Source: GCA-2731375 sp964344935 (GTDB lineage: Bacteria > Pseudomonadota > Alphaproteobacteria > GCA-2731375). Taken from it: a stretch of DNA of 64,000 nucleotides. The position numbers were made by a program, and so were the translations under genes. Each line of letters opens with the position of its first letter. Within the stretch, counting starts at the first letter, position 1. The notes under the pieces were generated by a model. That model worked only from the letters and a program-made list of their open reading frames with translations. It did not search any database and was not told the origin of the DNA. The stretch covers positions 496,001-560,000 of the forward strand of contig CAYFPL010000004.1 of assembly GCA_964344935.1 (NCBI GenBank), read 5' to 3'. Shown here in pieces: positions 1-8,749 of this stretch.

Positions 1-2
1 TC

Positions 3-1076
3 GAGGCGCGCGGCATCTTCAAGCTGATGTTTAATTCGGCCGTGCTCGCGCTCACAGAAGACCGCGAGGAAGTGCTGCGGTTCCATCTGGCGATTGCAAA
101 AATCAGGCTGCCGAAGCGGGCCTTGGCCAAGATGGCTGAATATATTGCAGATGACGACCTGCAAAAAATTCAAAGTCTCTATGACGACACCGACGAGTTG
201 TGTCCCAGCCCGGTGGCCAACACGCGGGTCAATCTGGCCGCGCCGGGTGAAGCGGCAAACTGGCAGGATATGTATGCAACGGTGTTTCGCGAGGGCGTTT
301 TGTTCGTCCATCAATCCGCTGAAGCACCCGCCGAAAGTGTCCTTGCCCTGTTGTCGCGCCGGGACCAGCTGATCCGAAATCTCGTGCGTAATCGCCAGCC
401 GGTTTTCACGCCTCTGTGCGTCCTCGTCGCTGATTTGCAAGATTCAGTCAAAATCTGCGCCGAATTGCCGCCCGAGGAGTATTTCGAGCTGATCAATCAG
501 ATCTGGCGCGTCGCCGAATCTCTTTTGCGCAAGTACCACGCCACCCAAGGAAAGCATTCAGGCGACGGCATGGTCTCCTACTTCTTTCCCCAGCCGGACC
601 GTAGCTATCTGTTGAGCGGTTTCCAAGCGGCACGCGAGCTGCAGCAAAAGATGCGGGAAGTGAGCAAGGAATGGCAGTTGCGAAAGAACTGGACCAACGA
701 GCTCTACCTGAACATCGGCCTGAATGAGGGCGAGGAATGGTTTGGCACCTATCATTCCGACACCAACATCGAATTCACGGTGTTGGGCGACACCATCAAC
801 CATGCGGGCCGGCTGAGCGATTTCGCGAATTCCGGCTCGATCTGGGCGACCAAGAACTTGATGGGCAAACTGAGTGCCGACGAACGGTCAAATATCAGCT
901 TCGGCATTCGCCGCAAGGACAGGGACGGCCAGGATCTGCAGATACCTGCCAGTTATTCGCGACTGGCCAATCTGATCGACCTGGATGAAGGGAAGTACGA
1001 AAAGTTCCGCGACATCGGAACCCTTCCCATTACCGAGGTCTGGGACCTCAAATCTAAGACTGACACGGAAGACTGA
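3..1076 (+). CDS. Class III adenylate/guanylate cyclase, 5'-truncated
   Basis: Cyclase catalytic domain in the C-terminal half. Counting from the first ATG (27), a metal-binding Asp lies at residue 136 in VLVADLQDS and the second at 180 in HSGDGMVSYFF; GDTINHAGRL supplies the transition-state Asn and Arg. All catalytic positions look intact, so it should make a cyclic nucleotide (cAMP or cGMP not decided). The N-terminal part (about 1-120) is helical and unassigned. The frame is open to the window edge (codons from base 3) and the ATG at 27 has no ribosome-binding site, so the gene most likely starts outside. It ends 38 bases before a cyclic-nucleotide-binding EAL gene, suggesting one operon. 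Confidence 0.8.
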   Translation, partial: EARGIFKLMFNSAVLALTEDREEVLRFHLAIAKIRLPKRALAKMAEYIADDDLQKIQSLYDDTDELCPSPVANTRVNLAAPGEAANWQDMYATVFREGVLFVHQSAEAPAESVLALLSRRDQLIRNLVRNRQPVFTPLCVLVADLQDSVKICAELPPEEYFELINQIWRVAESLLRKYHATQGKHSGDGMVSYFFPQPDRSYLLSGFQAARELQQKMREVSKEWQLRKNWTNELYLNIGLNEGEEWFGTYHSDTNIEFTVLGDTINHAGRLSDFANSGSIWATKNLMGKLSADERSNISFGIRRKDRDGQDLQIPASYSRLANLIDLDEGKYEKFRDIGTLPITEVWDLKSKTDTED

Positions 1077-1114
1077 TCGTGGCGGATGCCGCGCGACCCA
1101 AGGAGGAAGGGTAA

Positions 1115-2350
1115 ATGGCTTCTTTGATGAAATTGGAACATACGGACGGTTCGGCGTTTTCGAGGCGTTTCGCCGCGGGACAAGAAATATTCCACATGGG
1201 GGACCCGGCCGAAAATGCCTACATCATCGAAAGGGGCCGGGTCGAGATTTCCACCGAACAATGCGGTGAGAAACTCGTCCTTGCTTATCTTGGTGATGGC
1301 GAGATATTCGGCGAAATGTCCATGATTGACGATGCCCCCCGATCGGCCACGGTGACGGCGACGGAGGATACCGAGGTCATCGTCATCGACCGGGAGCGTT
1401 TCCAGCGCCCGCGGGGCAACTCCGATCCCCTGATGAATATGCTCATGCGGGTTCTCTTGACCCGTTTGCGCAATACCCAGCGTCAGCTTTCCGGCGCGGA
1501 TGCAAACGACACCGACCTGGACGAGGTATCGGCGGAAATCCACGAATTTGCCTTGCAGCAAATCAGGTTCGAGGACGATATGCGCCGCGGTTTGAAAGAG
1601 GAGGAGTTCGAACTCTACTACCAACCCATTGTCGCCCTGGATACCGGCCGTCTGGCCGGATTCGAAGCGTTGATGCGCTGGCGCAAGCGCGACGGGGCCT
1701 TCGTGTCGCCAGGCGAGTTCATACCTCTGGCGGAGGAATCCGGCCTAATCTTGGAACTGGGCCGTTGGGCCCTCGAAAGGGCGATCAAGGACCAGATGGT
1801 GTTCGCCAAGCGCATCGCGCTTGACCACCCGGAACTGCCGGCGGCTTTCATGAGCGTCAATGTCTCCGGCTCGCAGCTCTCCGAAATGCGCGAGATTGAT
1901 TTGATCGCCGATATCATTGACAGAAGCGGCGTTGATCCAGCGGTCATCAAGCTGGAAATGACCGAGACCTTGTTGGTGGAAGACCCCGAACGTGCTGCGC
2001 AGGCCTTGAACAGGGTCAAAGACCTGGGCGTGTCCATCGCTATCGACGATTTCGGCACAGGGTATTCGAGTCTGAGCTATCTGCATCAGTTTCCGCTGGA
2101 TACCTTGAAAATCGATCGGGAATTCGTCAACAACATGGACAAATCCGAGAACAGCAAGCGCATCGTCAATTCCATAACCCAGCTTGCCGGCTCGTTGGAT
2201 CTGGACATGGTGGCGGAAGGCATCGAGGAAAAGTCCCAGATGGATGCCTTGCGGGACCTCGGTTGCGAATCCGGCCAGGGCTATTACATGGCGAAACCGG
2301 CCCCGGCGGCCAAGACCATGGACCTGCTGGAAGGCTGCCCCAGCTGGTAG
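1115..2350 (+). CDS. Cyclic-nucleotide-binding / EAL domain protein (c-di-GMP phosphodiesterase)
   Basis: 411 residues. Residues 10-120 form a cNMP-binding domain whose phosphate-binding cassette is complete: FGE at 65-67 and RSA at 76-78 are the usual Glu and Arg contacts. Residues 150-405 form an EAL domain with EAL at 184-186, Asn249 in SVNVSG, Glu281 in KLEMTE and DDFGTG at 311-316, all needed for c-di-GMP hydrolysis. No transmembrane segment, so it is cytosolic. The start has a strong AAGGAGGAAGG site. Placed directly behind a nucleotide cyclase, it plausibly reads that enzyme's product and lowers c-di-GMP in response; that coupling is inference. Confidence 0.9.
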   Translation: MASLMKLEHTDGSAFSRRFAAGQEIFHMGDPAENAYIIERGRVEISTEQCGEKLVLAYLGDGEIFGEMSMIDDAPRSATVTATEDTEVIVIDRERFQRPRGNSDPLMNMLMRVLLTRLRNTQRQLSGADANDTDLDEVSAEIHEFALQQIRFEDDMRRGLKEEEFELYYQPIVALDTGRLAGFEALMRWRKRDGAFVSPGEFIPLAEESGLILELGRWALERAIKDQMVFAKRIALDHPELPAAFMSVNVSGSQLSEMREIDLIADIIDRSGVDPAVIKLEMTETLLVEDPERAAQALNRVKDLGVSIAIDDFGTGYSSLSYLHQFPLDTLKIDREFVNNMDKSENSKRIVNSITQLAGSLDLDMVAEGIEEKSQMDALRDLGCESGQGYYMAKPAPAAKTMDLLEGCPSW

Positions 2351-2368
2351 GCGGGCGGGAAACCCACG

Positions 2369-3178
2369 TCAAATATCGATGATATCGAGATCGTCGCCGA
2401 TTATTACGTCGCCTTTGAATTTGGTGCTATCGAATTCCGGCTGGGCGCCTGGCAAGTGATGGGTCAATACCACCTTGCCAACATCGGCAGCGGCTGCAAT
2501 GTCGATGCAATCTTGCGGACTGGCGTGGAATTCGTGCAGGCGTTCGATGATCCGCTGGCGGGCCGGCGGCAGGCCGGGTGAAGGGGCAATGGCGCAGGCA
2601 TCTATCACCAGAACGTCGACGCCGCGGCAAAATTCAATGAGTTCATCGCACTTCGCGGTATCGCCGGTGACCACGAGGCAACGGCCCTGGTAGGCGAATT
2701 TGAAGGCCAGGGCGTGTACAGGCGGGTGATAGACGGGGCCCGCTTCAACAGCGCAATCGTCAACCTGCCATGAAAAGCCGACGGGCACGTCCCGGATGGC
2801 AACATCATCAAAGCCGGCCCTGTCGAAGCCAAGATCAATCGCCCATTCCGCCTGCTCCCGGTAATAATTTTCCACTAGTTGGCGGTGCATATCCTCCGTA
2901 CCGATGGGTCCCGTCACCTCCAATTTCGTTCGGCCCGTGTTCCAACTGCCCCAAATGAAGGCTGGATAGCCCAGGATATGGTCCCAATGCATGTGGGTCA
3001 GGGCCACGTTCTGCACGTTTATAAGATCGACATCGGCTTTCAGTAGTTGGGTCACCACCCCATCGCCCGCATCGACCAGCATATGGCCAGTGTCACCCCA
3101 TCGGACCAGGGCTGCCGGATGGGCCCGCTCCAACGTAGGCCGCGGTGAACCGGTACCAAGCAGAATGACCTGGAACAT
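2369..3178 (-). CDS. MBL-fold metallo-hydrolase (RNase Z/arylsulfatase-like)
   Basis: About 269 residues. The metallo-beta-lactamase zinc motif HMHWDH follows an opening VILLGTGSPRP strand typical of the RNase Z-like branch; later metal ligands are seen in VTGDTAKCDEL and near the end in LTHHLPG. A zinc-dependent hydrolase is certain at fold level, the substrate is not. No signal peptide. I placed the start at the ATG ending at 3178, which has GGGAGCGAAAGG just upstream, rather than at an upstream codon nine residues earlier. It converges on the cyclase/EAL pair with an 18-base gap, so it is not part of that operon. Confidence 0.8.
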   Translation of the reverse strand: MFQVILLGTGSPRPTLERAHPAALVRWGDTGHMLVDAGDGVVTQLLKADVDLINVQNVALTHMHWDHILGYPAFIWGSWNTGRTKLEVTGPIGTEDMHRQLVENYYREQAEWAIDLGFDRAGFDDVAIRDVPVGFSWQVDDCAVEAGPVYHPPVHALAFKFAYQGRCLVVTGDTAKCDELIEFCRGVDVLVIDACAIAPSPGLPPARQRIIERLHEFHASPQDCIDIAAAADVGKVVLTHHLPGAQPEFDSTKFKGDVIIGDDLDIIDI

Positions 3179-3234
3179 CCTTTCGCTCCCGCAAATTGGC
3201 CTCAACGCAGGAACAGGTTAATGTGGAATGTGTC

Positions 3235-3567
3235 ATGGCAAAAGCAGAACGAAACGTAGAGCCATGCCGCGCCTGCCGCTGGTTTCAAAGGCCCCGCAAA
3301 ATCGAATGGGCCCGGCATTACGCGACAGTGGCCCGGCGCCTGGACAATGCCCTCGCGGACGGCGCGCTAACGCCGGATCCGGACGGCCATATTGGCCCCT
3401 GGACCGAGCCTGTCCCCTACACGGAAATGCGGGCCAAGGAACTGGCGAACGAGGGCATGCCGGATGCCTTCGATTATTTCTTCCGATGTTCCGTCTGCGG
3501 TGCCCGCTTTAACCTCAGTTGCGATATCTATCACGGCGCCGGTGGGCATTGGACTATGGTGGAATGA
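3235..3567 (+). CDS. Small cysteine-pair protein of unknown function
   Basis: About 110 residues from the ATG at 3235. It has two CxxC pairs (C11/C14 in CRAC and C85/C88 in CSVC) plus C96, an arrangement suited to one zinc or iron site. Between them lies a charged helical region. No membrane segment or signal peptide. I do not recognise the family. An in-frame start 13 residues earlier is possible but overlaps the divergent hydrolase. The downstream LysR gene converges on it. Confidence 0.55.
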   Translation: MAKAERNVEPCRACRWFQRPRKIEWARHYATVARRLDNALADGALTPDPDGHIGPWTEPVPYTEMRAKELANEGMPDAFDYFFRCSVCGARFNLSCDIYHGAGGHWTMVE

Positions 3568-3577
3568 GCGAGATTCG

Positions 3578-4483
3578 TTAGGGTTCGGGTTGGGATTGGG
3601 TCAGCAACCATTGCCGGAAACGTTCGATCTTTGGCCGTTTGGCCATGTCCTTGGGGCAGACAATCCAATAGGCGAAGGCGGCCGGTTCCATCTCCTCCAC
3701 GGGACGAATCAGACGGCCCGCACCTAGGTCTAATTGCGCCAGTGCGCTGCGCGCAAGTGCGATACCCTGTCCGGCGACGGCGGCATCGATGGCAAGGCTG
3801 GTTTGACTGAAAACCGGCCCCTTGGCCAGATCGAAGGCGGCCGGGTCCGCACCCGCCGCCCGCAGCCACCGGGCCCAGCCGTCCCGGTCCTGGTCGTGGA
3901 GCAGCACATGGCCGGCCAGTTCCCTGATCGAGGCAATGGACCGCGAAGGTGGCACTAGATGCGGGCTACAAACGGGAAACACCTGTTCCCGGCACAGCCT
4001 GGTGACATGCAACTGCGGCCAATCGCCGGTTCCGTGGCGGACGGCCATGTCGATGCCGTCGCCCTGGAACGTCACGTGCTGCATGGCGGCTGATATGCGC
4101 AGATCGATCTCGGGATGCGCGATGCGAAAGGCGCCGAGTCTTGGTACCAGCCATTTCGAGGCAAAGTTCGGCGAACAGCTTACCGTCAGGACATTGCCGT
4201 TGTCCCCAGGCCGGAGCGCGTTGCCACCGGCACGCAGGCGCTCCAGTGCCTCGCGCACATAAGGTAGGTATGTCTGCCCCTGATCGGTCAGGGCGACGGT
4301 ACGGCCCTGGCGTTCGAACAACTTCGATCCAAGCCGCGCTTCCAATTCGCGGACCTGATGACTGATGGCGCCTTGGGTGCGGAACAATTCGGCCGCAGCT
4401 TCCGTGAAGCTCAAATGCCGTGCGGTGGCCTCGAAGGCCCGTAGAGCCGCCGTCGATGGATAAATTTCAATATCCCGTATCAT
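3578..4483 (-). CDS. LysR-family transcriptional regulator (GcvA-like)
   Basis: 301 residues. An N-terminal winged helix (about residues 10-70; LRAFEATARHLSFTEAAAEL, then QGAISHQVRELE) is followed by a LysR effector-binding domain. The TAALRAFEATARHLSFT opening is typical of the GcvA/AmpR branch. It is divergent from the rhodanese-ChrB-ChrA operon across an AT-rich gap of about 98 bases, and LysR proteins often control the gene they face, so it is a candidate regulator of that operon. The effector is unknown. Confidence 0.85.
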   Translation of the reverse strand: MIRDIEIYPSTAALRAFEATARHLSFTEAAAELFRTQGAISHQVRELEARLGSKLFERQGRTVALTDQGQTYLPYVREALERLRAGGNALRPGDNGNVLTVSCSPNFASKWLVPRLGAFRIAHPEIDLRISAAMQHVTFQGDGIDMAVRHGTGDWPQLHVTRLCREQVFPVCSPHLVPPSRSIASIRELAGHVLLHDQDRDGWARWLRAAGADPAAFDLAKGPVFSQTSLAIDAAVAGQGIALARSALAQLDLGAGRLIRPVEEMEPAAFAYWIVCPKDMAKRPKIERFRQWLLTQSQPEP

Positions 4484-4581
4484 TAATAAATCTCATGTTT
4501 AATTGAATTTTACTCGTTTGATTTTGGTTGATATTCGAAATCTTATATCGATGAATTTGATATTTGTTGGGAGATCGAGAA
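4484..4581. promoter_or_regulatory. AT-rich divergent promoter region between lysR and the chromate operon
   Basis: 98 bases, clearly more AT-rich than the surrounding coding DNA, lying between two divergent start codons. It contains several short TTCGAA/ATCGAT-type dyads but no single convincing LysR T-N11-A box. Function is inferred from position only. Confidence 0.4.
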
Positions 4582-4920
4582 ATGTCAACCACCGGGATGG
4601 CCATCACGCCCGAGGAATTGATCCCGCGCATTGGAACACCGACGGCGCCGCTGATTTTCGATGTCCGCCGCGCCGAAGCTTTTGCCAATAGTGCGCGCAT
4701 GATCCCAGGCGCCCGCTGGCGCAGCCATCTGGAAACAGAGGAGTGGGGCGCGGTATTGGATCAGCAATGTGAAATCGCGGTTTATTGTGTGCATGGCCAT
4801 CATGTCAGCCAGATGACGGCGGCATCATTGCGGGCCATGGGTCACCAGGTCCGTTTTCTAAAGGGTGGTTTCGATGCTTTCGCGGCCCACGGCGGCGCGA
4901 CCGTCCAGCGCAACGCCTAG
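4582..4920 (+). CDS. Rhodanese-domain protein (N-terminal half of an interrupted rhodanese-ChrB protein)
   Basis: 112 residues from the ATG at 4582 (GGGAG upstream). It is a single rhodanese domain: FDVRRAEAFA near the start, IPGARW, then the active-site loop VYCVHGHHVSQ, where the Cys is the sulfur-carrying residue, and KGGFDAFAAHGG at the end. The gene stops at TAG (4918-4920), but the same frame continues directly into a ChrB-domain sequence. Rhodanese-ChrB fusions occur in chromate-resistance loci, so this is probably the first half of a fusion split by a stop codon. It may be a natural split, readthrough, mutation or sequencing error. Confidence 0.75.
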   Translation: MSTTGMAITPEELIPRIGTPTAPLIFDVRRAEAFANSARMIPGARWRSHLETEEWGAVLDQQCEIAVYCVHGHHVSQMTAASLRAMGHQVRFLKGGFDAFAAHGGATVQRNA

Positions 4921-4983
4921 CCGCAGAGCCTGAATGCTCGCGCGAGCCGTTGGATCACGCGTGCGGACAGAGAGATCGACGCT

Positions 4984-5358
4984 TTGGCCTGCGCTTGGTT
5001 AATCCGCCGCTTCCTGGATCCGGAGGCAGAGATATTCGATGTGGAGGCCGAATGGGTAGCGGATGTTGCCGCGGAAATGGAGGCAACATCGTTCGGCACG
5101 GACAGCGAACTTGGCGAACTCGAAGCGTTTCTCGATCATTTTGACCTACGGGTCGATAGCCTGCAGGTAATGGCGCGGATTATGCGCGGCGCTGTTTCAG
5201 ATAGAAGCGATACACCGCCGCAGTCAGCGGGGCTTGCGGCCATGTCACAAGGCCTTGCCCTTCTATATCCTGATCACAACGCCACCTTGGATGCGGCCAT
5301 GATCATTTTCGACAGCCTCTTTGCCTGGGCACGCCGTGCCGGAGACGCCTTGCCGTGA
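4984..5358 (+). CDS. ChrB-type chromate-resistance domain protein (C-terminal half of the interrupted fusion)
   Basis: Matches the ChrB C-terminal domain: ID.LACAWLIRRFLDPEAE, then the AFLDHFDL helix and a MARIMRGAVSDR stretch. Recognisable family sequence (SRWITRADREID) starts before the TTG at 4984, in the codons right after the TAG at 4918-4920. The TTG is therefore only the first formal start, not a convincing one, and the domain needs sequence from 4921 onward. It lies in the same frame as the rhodanese. Its stop (5356-5358) overlaps the GTG start of chrA. In known systems ChrB acts in chromate sensing or resistance; activity of this fragment is uncertain. Confidence 0.7.
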   Translation: MACAWLIRRFLDPEAEIFDVEAEWVADVAAEMEATSFGTDSELGELEAFLDHFDLRVDSLQVMARIMRGAVSDRSDTPPQSAGLAAMSQGLALLYPDHNATLDAAMIIFDSLFAWARRAGDALP

Positions 5359-6659
5359 ACAATGCGGGAGAACATCCGTCGCTTCGGGAATGCATCGCCA
5401 TTTTTGGTCGGATCGGCCTGTTGTCTTTCGGCGGTCCGGCCGCTCAAATCGCGTTGATGCATCGCGTCATCGTGGATGAGCGCAAATGGCTCTCGGAAGA
5501 GCAATTCCTCAGCGCCCTGGGCTTTTGCATGTTGCTGCCGGGGCCGGAGGCCATGCAGCTTGCCACCTTTGCCGGCTGGCGCTTGCATGGGGTGAAAGGC
5601 GGATTGATCGCCGGGTTGCTGTTCGTCCTGCCAGGTGCCGCCTTGGTATTGGTGTTGGCCGCTCTCTATGCCGCCCTGGGCAATGTGCCCGTAATGGCGG
5701 CGCTGTTTCTTGGCATCAAAGCGGCAGTGCTGATCATCGTGGTGGAGGCTCTCTTGCGCATCGCTGGGCGCGCCTTGAAACGGCCGGCCCATTGGCTGCT
5801 GGCGGCACTGGCCTTCGTTGCCTTCTTCTTTTTCTCAGTCCCATTCCCCATGGTGATCGCGGCTGCTGCAGTGATTGGGTTCACCATGGCCTGGTTTGCG
5901 CCTGCTGCCGCTATAGAAACGCCTGACGCAACGGCCGTCGCCGTCCCCGGGCATAGCCGGGCGGTGCGAACCGCGATCGTTTGGGCTGTGATCTGGCTGG
6001 CGCCACTGGCCATCATCTATTATGCCCTCGGCGGCGATCATGTGCTCTCGCAATTAGCCGTATTCTTTTCCAAGCTGGCTGTCGTGACATTTGGCGGAGC
6101 CTATGCGGTCCTGGCGTATATGGCGCAGGAAGTGGTGCAAGGCCACGGCTGGCTGAGCGCGGGCGAAATGCTGGATGGCCTCGGCCTGGCGGAAACCACC
6201 AATGGCCCCTTGATCCTTGTTACCGAATTCGTCGGATACGTCGCCGCCTATCGGTTTGGCGACGGCCCGGCCATCTGGATGGGGCTCGCCGGCGCGCTAG
6301 TCACTCTTTGGGCTACATTCGCGCCCTGCTTTTTATGGATTTTTTGTGGCGCGCCTTACGTGGGCCGGCTGGAACGGGCGCCGTTGCTGCGGGGCGCCCT
6401 GGACGGTGTGACGGCGGCTGTCGTCGGCGTGATCCTGAATCTAACAGTATGGTTCGGCCTGCACGTGTTGTTTGCCAAGGTTGCCAAGACGACCATCGGC
6501 CCCTTGACCTTGTGGATCCCAGAGCTTGCCAGCGTCGATCTGCCGGCGTTGGTTTTTGCAGCAATCGCCGCCCTGGCGCTATTGCGCCTGCATCTGAGTC
6601 TTGCCTGGACATTGGCCCTCTCGGCTGGACTGGCGCTGGGTTGGCACGGGCTGACCTGA
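5355..6659 (+). CDS. chrA: Chromate transporter ChrA (long, two-domain type)
   Basis: 434 residues, about ten or more hydrophobic segments. Two homologous CHR halves are visible: the first opens FGRIGLLSFGGPAAQ with LLPGPEAMQLA, the second FFSKLAVVTFGGAYAV with GLAETTNGPLIL. This is the usual long-chain ChrA build. The family exports chromate, and some members respond to sulfate status. It starts at GTG 5355 and overlaps the ChrB stop by four bases (GTGA), so it is translationally coupled. With the rhodanese and ChrB parts it forms a chromate-resistance operon facing a LysR gene. Confidence 0.92.
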   Translation: MNNAGEHPSLRECIAIFGRIGLLSFGGPAAQIALMHRVIVDERKWLSEEQFLSALGFCMLLPGPEAMQLATFAGWRLHGVKGGLIAGLLFVLPGAALVLVLAALYAALGNVPVMAALFLGIKAAVLIIVVEALLRIAGRALKRPAHWLLAALAFVAFFFFSVPFPMVIAAAAVIGFTMAWFAPAAAIETPDATAVAVPGHSRAVRTAIVWAVIWLAPLAIIYYALGGDHVLSQLAVFFSKLAVVTFGGAYAVLAYMAQEVVQGHGWLSAGEMLDGLGLAETTNGPLILVTEFVGYVAAYRFGDGPAIWMGLAGALVTLWATFAPCFLWIFCGAPYVGRLERAPLLRGALDGVTAAVVGVILNLTVWFGLHVLFAKVAKTTIGPLTLWIPELASVDLPALVFAAIAALALLRLHLSLAWTLALSAGLALGWHGLT

Positions 6660-6751
6660 TACCGCCGCTTCCCAGGACACCGATCTGGTTGCTAAGCTAA
6701 CGGCCGGGACATTTTCGGCTTCGGGAGGGGCCGCACGGCGGCCAGCGAGCT

Positions 6752-8749
6752 ATGGCGACATCGAACGTGAAACTTTCCGCGGAAACGGCGGAAGCTATCT
6801 ACACCACCATGGCCAGAATACGGGCTTTCGAGGAAAAGACCACGGAACTCTTTGCCCAGGGCGCGGTGAAAGGCACGGCGCATAGCTACATCGGGGAAGA
6901 GGCGGTAGCGGCGGCAGTCTCCGCCAATCTGCGGCCGGACGACTACATGGCCTCGAACCACCGGGGCCATGGCCATTGCATTGCCAAGGGGGCTGACCAG
7001 GCCTTGATGATGGCCGAACTCATGGGCCGCGAGAACGGCTATTGCGGCGGTTTGGGCGGTTCCATGCATATCGCTGATCTGAGTCTGGGCATCCTCGGCG
7101 CCAACGGTATCGTCGGGGCCACCATGCCGTTGGCGACCGGCGCCGCCCTGGCCATCAAATTACGCCGCGGCGATCAGGTGGTGGTGGCATTCTTCGGTGA
7201 CGGCGCCTCCAACCAGGGCACGTTCCACGAATGCGCCAACCTGGCCAGCATTTGGAAGCTGCCGATCCTGTTCATTTGCGAGAACAACCAATACGCCCTG
7301 ACCACTTCCTACCGGGATACAACGTCAGCGCCGCAGATTTCGGACCGTGCTGGCGGCTACGCTATGCCGGGCGTGACCATCGACGGCAACGATGCAGCGG
7401 AGGTCTATGCCGTGGTCGGCGAGGCGGTGGAGCGGGCCCGTAGCGGTGAGGGGCCCAGTCTAATCGAATGCCTGACCTATCGCTGGGGCCAGCATTCCAT
7501 GCGCGCCAATCTGCGCGATCCCCGGCCCAAGGAGGAATACGACGCCTGGATCGCCCGCGATCCCATCAAGATGTTGGAAGAGCGCATGGCGGCGGAAAAG
7601 ACCGTTCCGGGCAAGCGCGTCAAGGAAATCAAGGCCCAGGTGGAGCAGGACTTGGAAAGCGCCGTGGAATTCGGCAGCGCCGGTGCCGAGCCCACGGTGG
7701 AAGGCATGCTCGCCTCGGTCTATGCCGGTCATGCCGACTATGCCGAACCGGGCGCCGTCGGCGCGCGCGAGATTACATATGTAGAGGCGCTGAACGAGGC
7801 CATGGCATCAGAAATGGCGCGCGACGACAGTGTCTTCATCATGGGCGAGGACGTGGGCCAGACCGGTGGCATTTTCTCTGTTACCAAGGGCCTCTGGGAG
7901 CGTTTCGGCGACGACCGGGTCCGAGACACCCCCATAACCGAAGTCGGCTTCACCGGCGCCGGCGTGGGTGCGGCCATCGCCGGCATGCGCCCCATCGTGG
8001 AACTACAGATTTTCGATTTCGTTGCCCTGACCATGGACATGCTGGTCAATCAGGCGGCTAAGTTCCGCTATATGCTGGGTGGCAAGCCGACCGTGCCCCT
8101 GGTGGTGCGCGGCCCCCAAGGCGGCGGCATCCGCATGGCGGCACAGCACAGCCAGAGCCTGGAAGCCTGGTTCACTCATGTTCCGGGCTTGGTCGTCGTC
8201 GCGCCGTCTAATCCCTATGACGCCAAAGGCCTGCTCACGGCGGCGATCCGCGACGACAATCCGGTGATCTTCCTGGAGCACAAGATGCTTTACATGGAAA
8301 GCAAGGGCATCGTGCCGGAACAGGACTATGCCATTCCCATCGGCAAGGGCGATATCAAACGGGAAGGCAGCGACGTCACCGTCGTCGCCACCATGGCCAT
8401 GGTGCCCCGTGCCCTGGCTGCGGCGCGCGTGCTGGAGCGGGAAGGCATCTCGGTCGAGGTGCTGGACCCTCGTACCTTGCGCCCCTTGGACGAAGACCTG
8501 ATCCTCGCTTCCGTGGCCAAGACCAACCGCCTGCTGATCGCCCACGAGGCCTGCAAGCAGGGCGGCTTCGGCGCCGAGGTGGCGGCTCTGGTGGTGGAAA
8601 AGGGTTTCGATGACCTGGATGCGCCGATCGTGCGGGTCGGCGGACTGGACGTGCCTATACCTTACAACGATGCCCTGGAACGTGAAGTTATCCCCTCGCA
8701 GGAGCGTCTGATGGCGGCCATCCGAGAACTGGTGGGCAATGGTATCTGA
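6752..8749 (+). CDS. Fused alpha/beta thiamine-pyrophosphate-dependent 2-oxoacid dehydrogenase E1
   Basis: 665 residues. Residues 1-325 are an E1-alpha domain (SNHRGHGH; thiamine pyrophosphate site GDG at 149-151 through NN at 178-179). Residues 340-665 are an E1-beta/transketolase-like domain (YVEALNEAM, FIMGEDVG, VTVVATM, LDPRTLRPLD). The two subunits, usually separate genes in acetoin, pyruvate and branched-chain complexes, are one chain here. The sequence most resembles pyruvate/acetoin-type E1. No E2 or E3 gene is nearby, so the acyl acceptor must come from elsewhere or another reaction is run. A short HPt reading frame overlaps its last 11 bases. Confidence 0.88.
   Translation: MATSNVKLSAETAEAIYTTMARIRAFEEKTTELFAQGAVKGTAHSYIGEEAVAAAVSANLRPDDYMASNHRGHGHCIAKGADQALMMAELMGRENGYCGGLGGSMHIADLSLGILGANGIVGATMPLATGAALAIKLRRGDQVVVAFFGDGASNQGTFHECANLASIWKLPILFICENNQYALTTSYRDTTSAPQISDRAGGYAMPGVTIDGNDAAEVYAVVGEAVERARSGEGPSLIECLTYRWGQHSMRANLRDPRPKEEYDAWIARDPIKMLEERMAAEKTVPGKRVKEIKAQVEQDLESAVEFGSAGAEPTVEGMLASVYAGHADYAEPGAVGAREITYVEALNEAMASEMARDDSVFIMGEDVGQTGGIFSVTKGLWERFGDDRVRDTPITEVGFTGAGVGAAIAGMRPIVELQIFDFVALTMDMLVNQAAKFRYMLGGKPTVPLVVRGPQGGGIRMAAQHSQSLEAWFTHVPGLVVVAPSNPYDAKGLLTAAIRDDNPVIFLEHKMLYMESKGIVPEQDYAIPIGKGDIKREGSDVTVVATMAMVPRALAAARVLEREGISVEVLDPRTLRPLDEDLILASVAKTNRLLIAHEACKQGGFGAEVAALVVEKGFDDLDAPIVRVGGLDVPIPYNDALEREVIPSQERLMAAIRELVGNGI

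Noticed and set aside
4984..4986. TTG as the real start of the ChrB protein
   Set aside because: Family-like sequence begins well before it, right after the TAG of the rhodanese frame.
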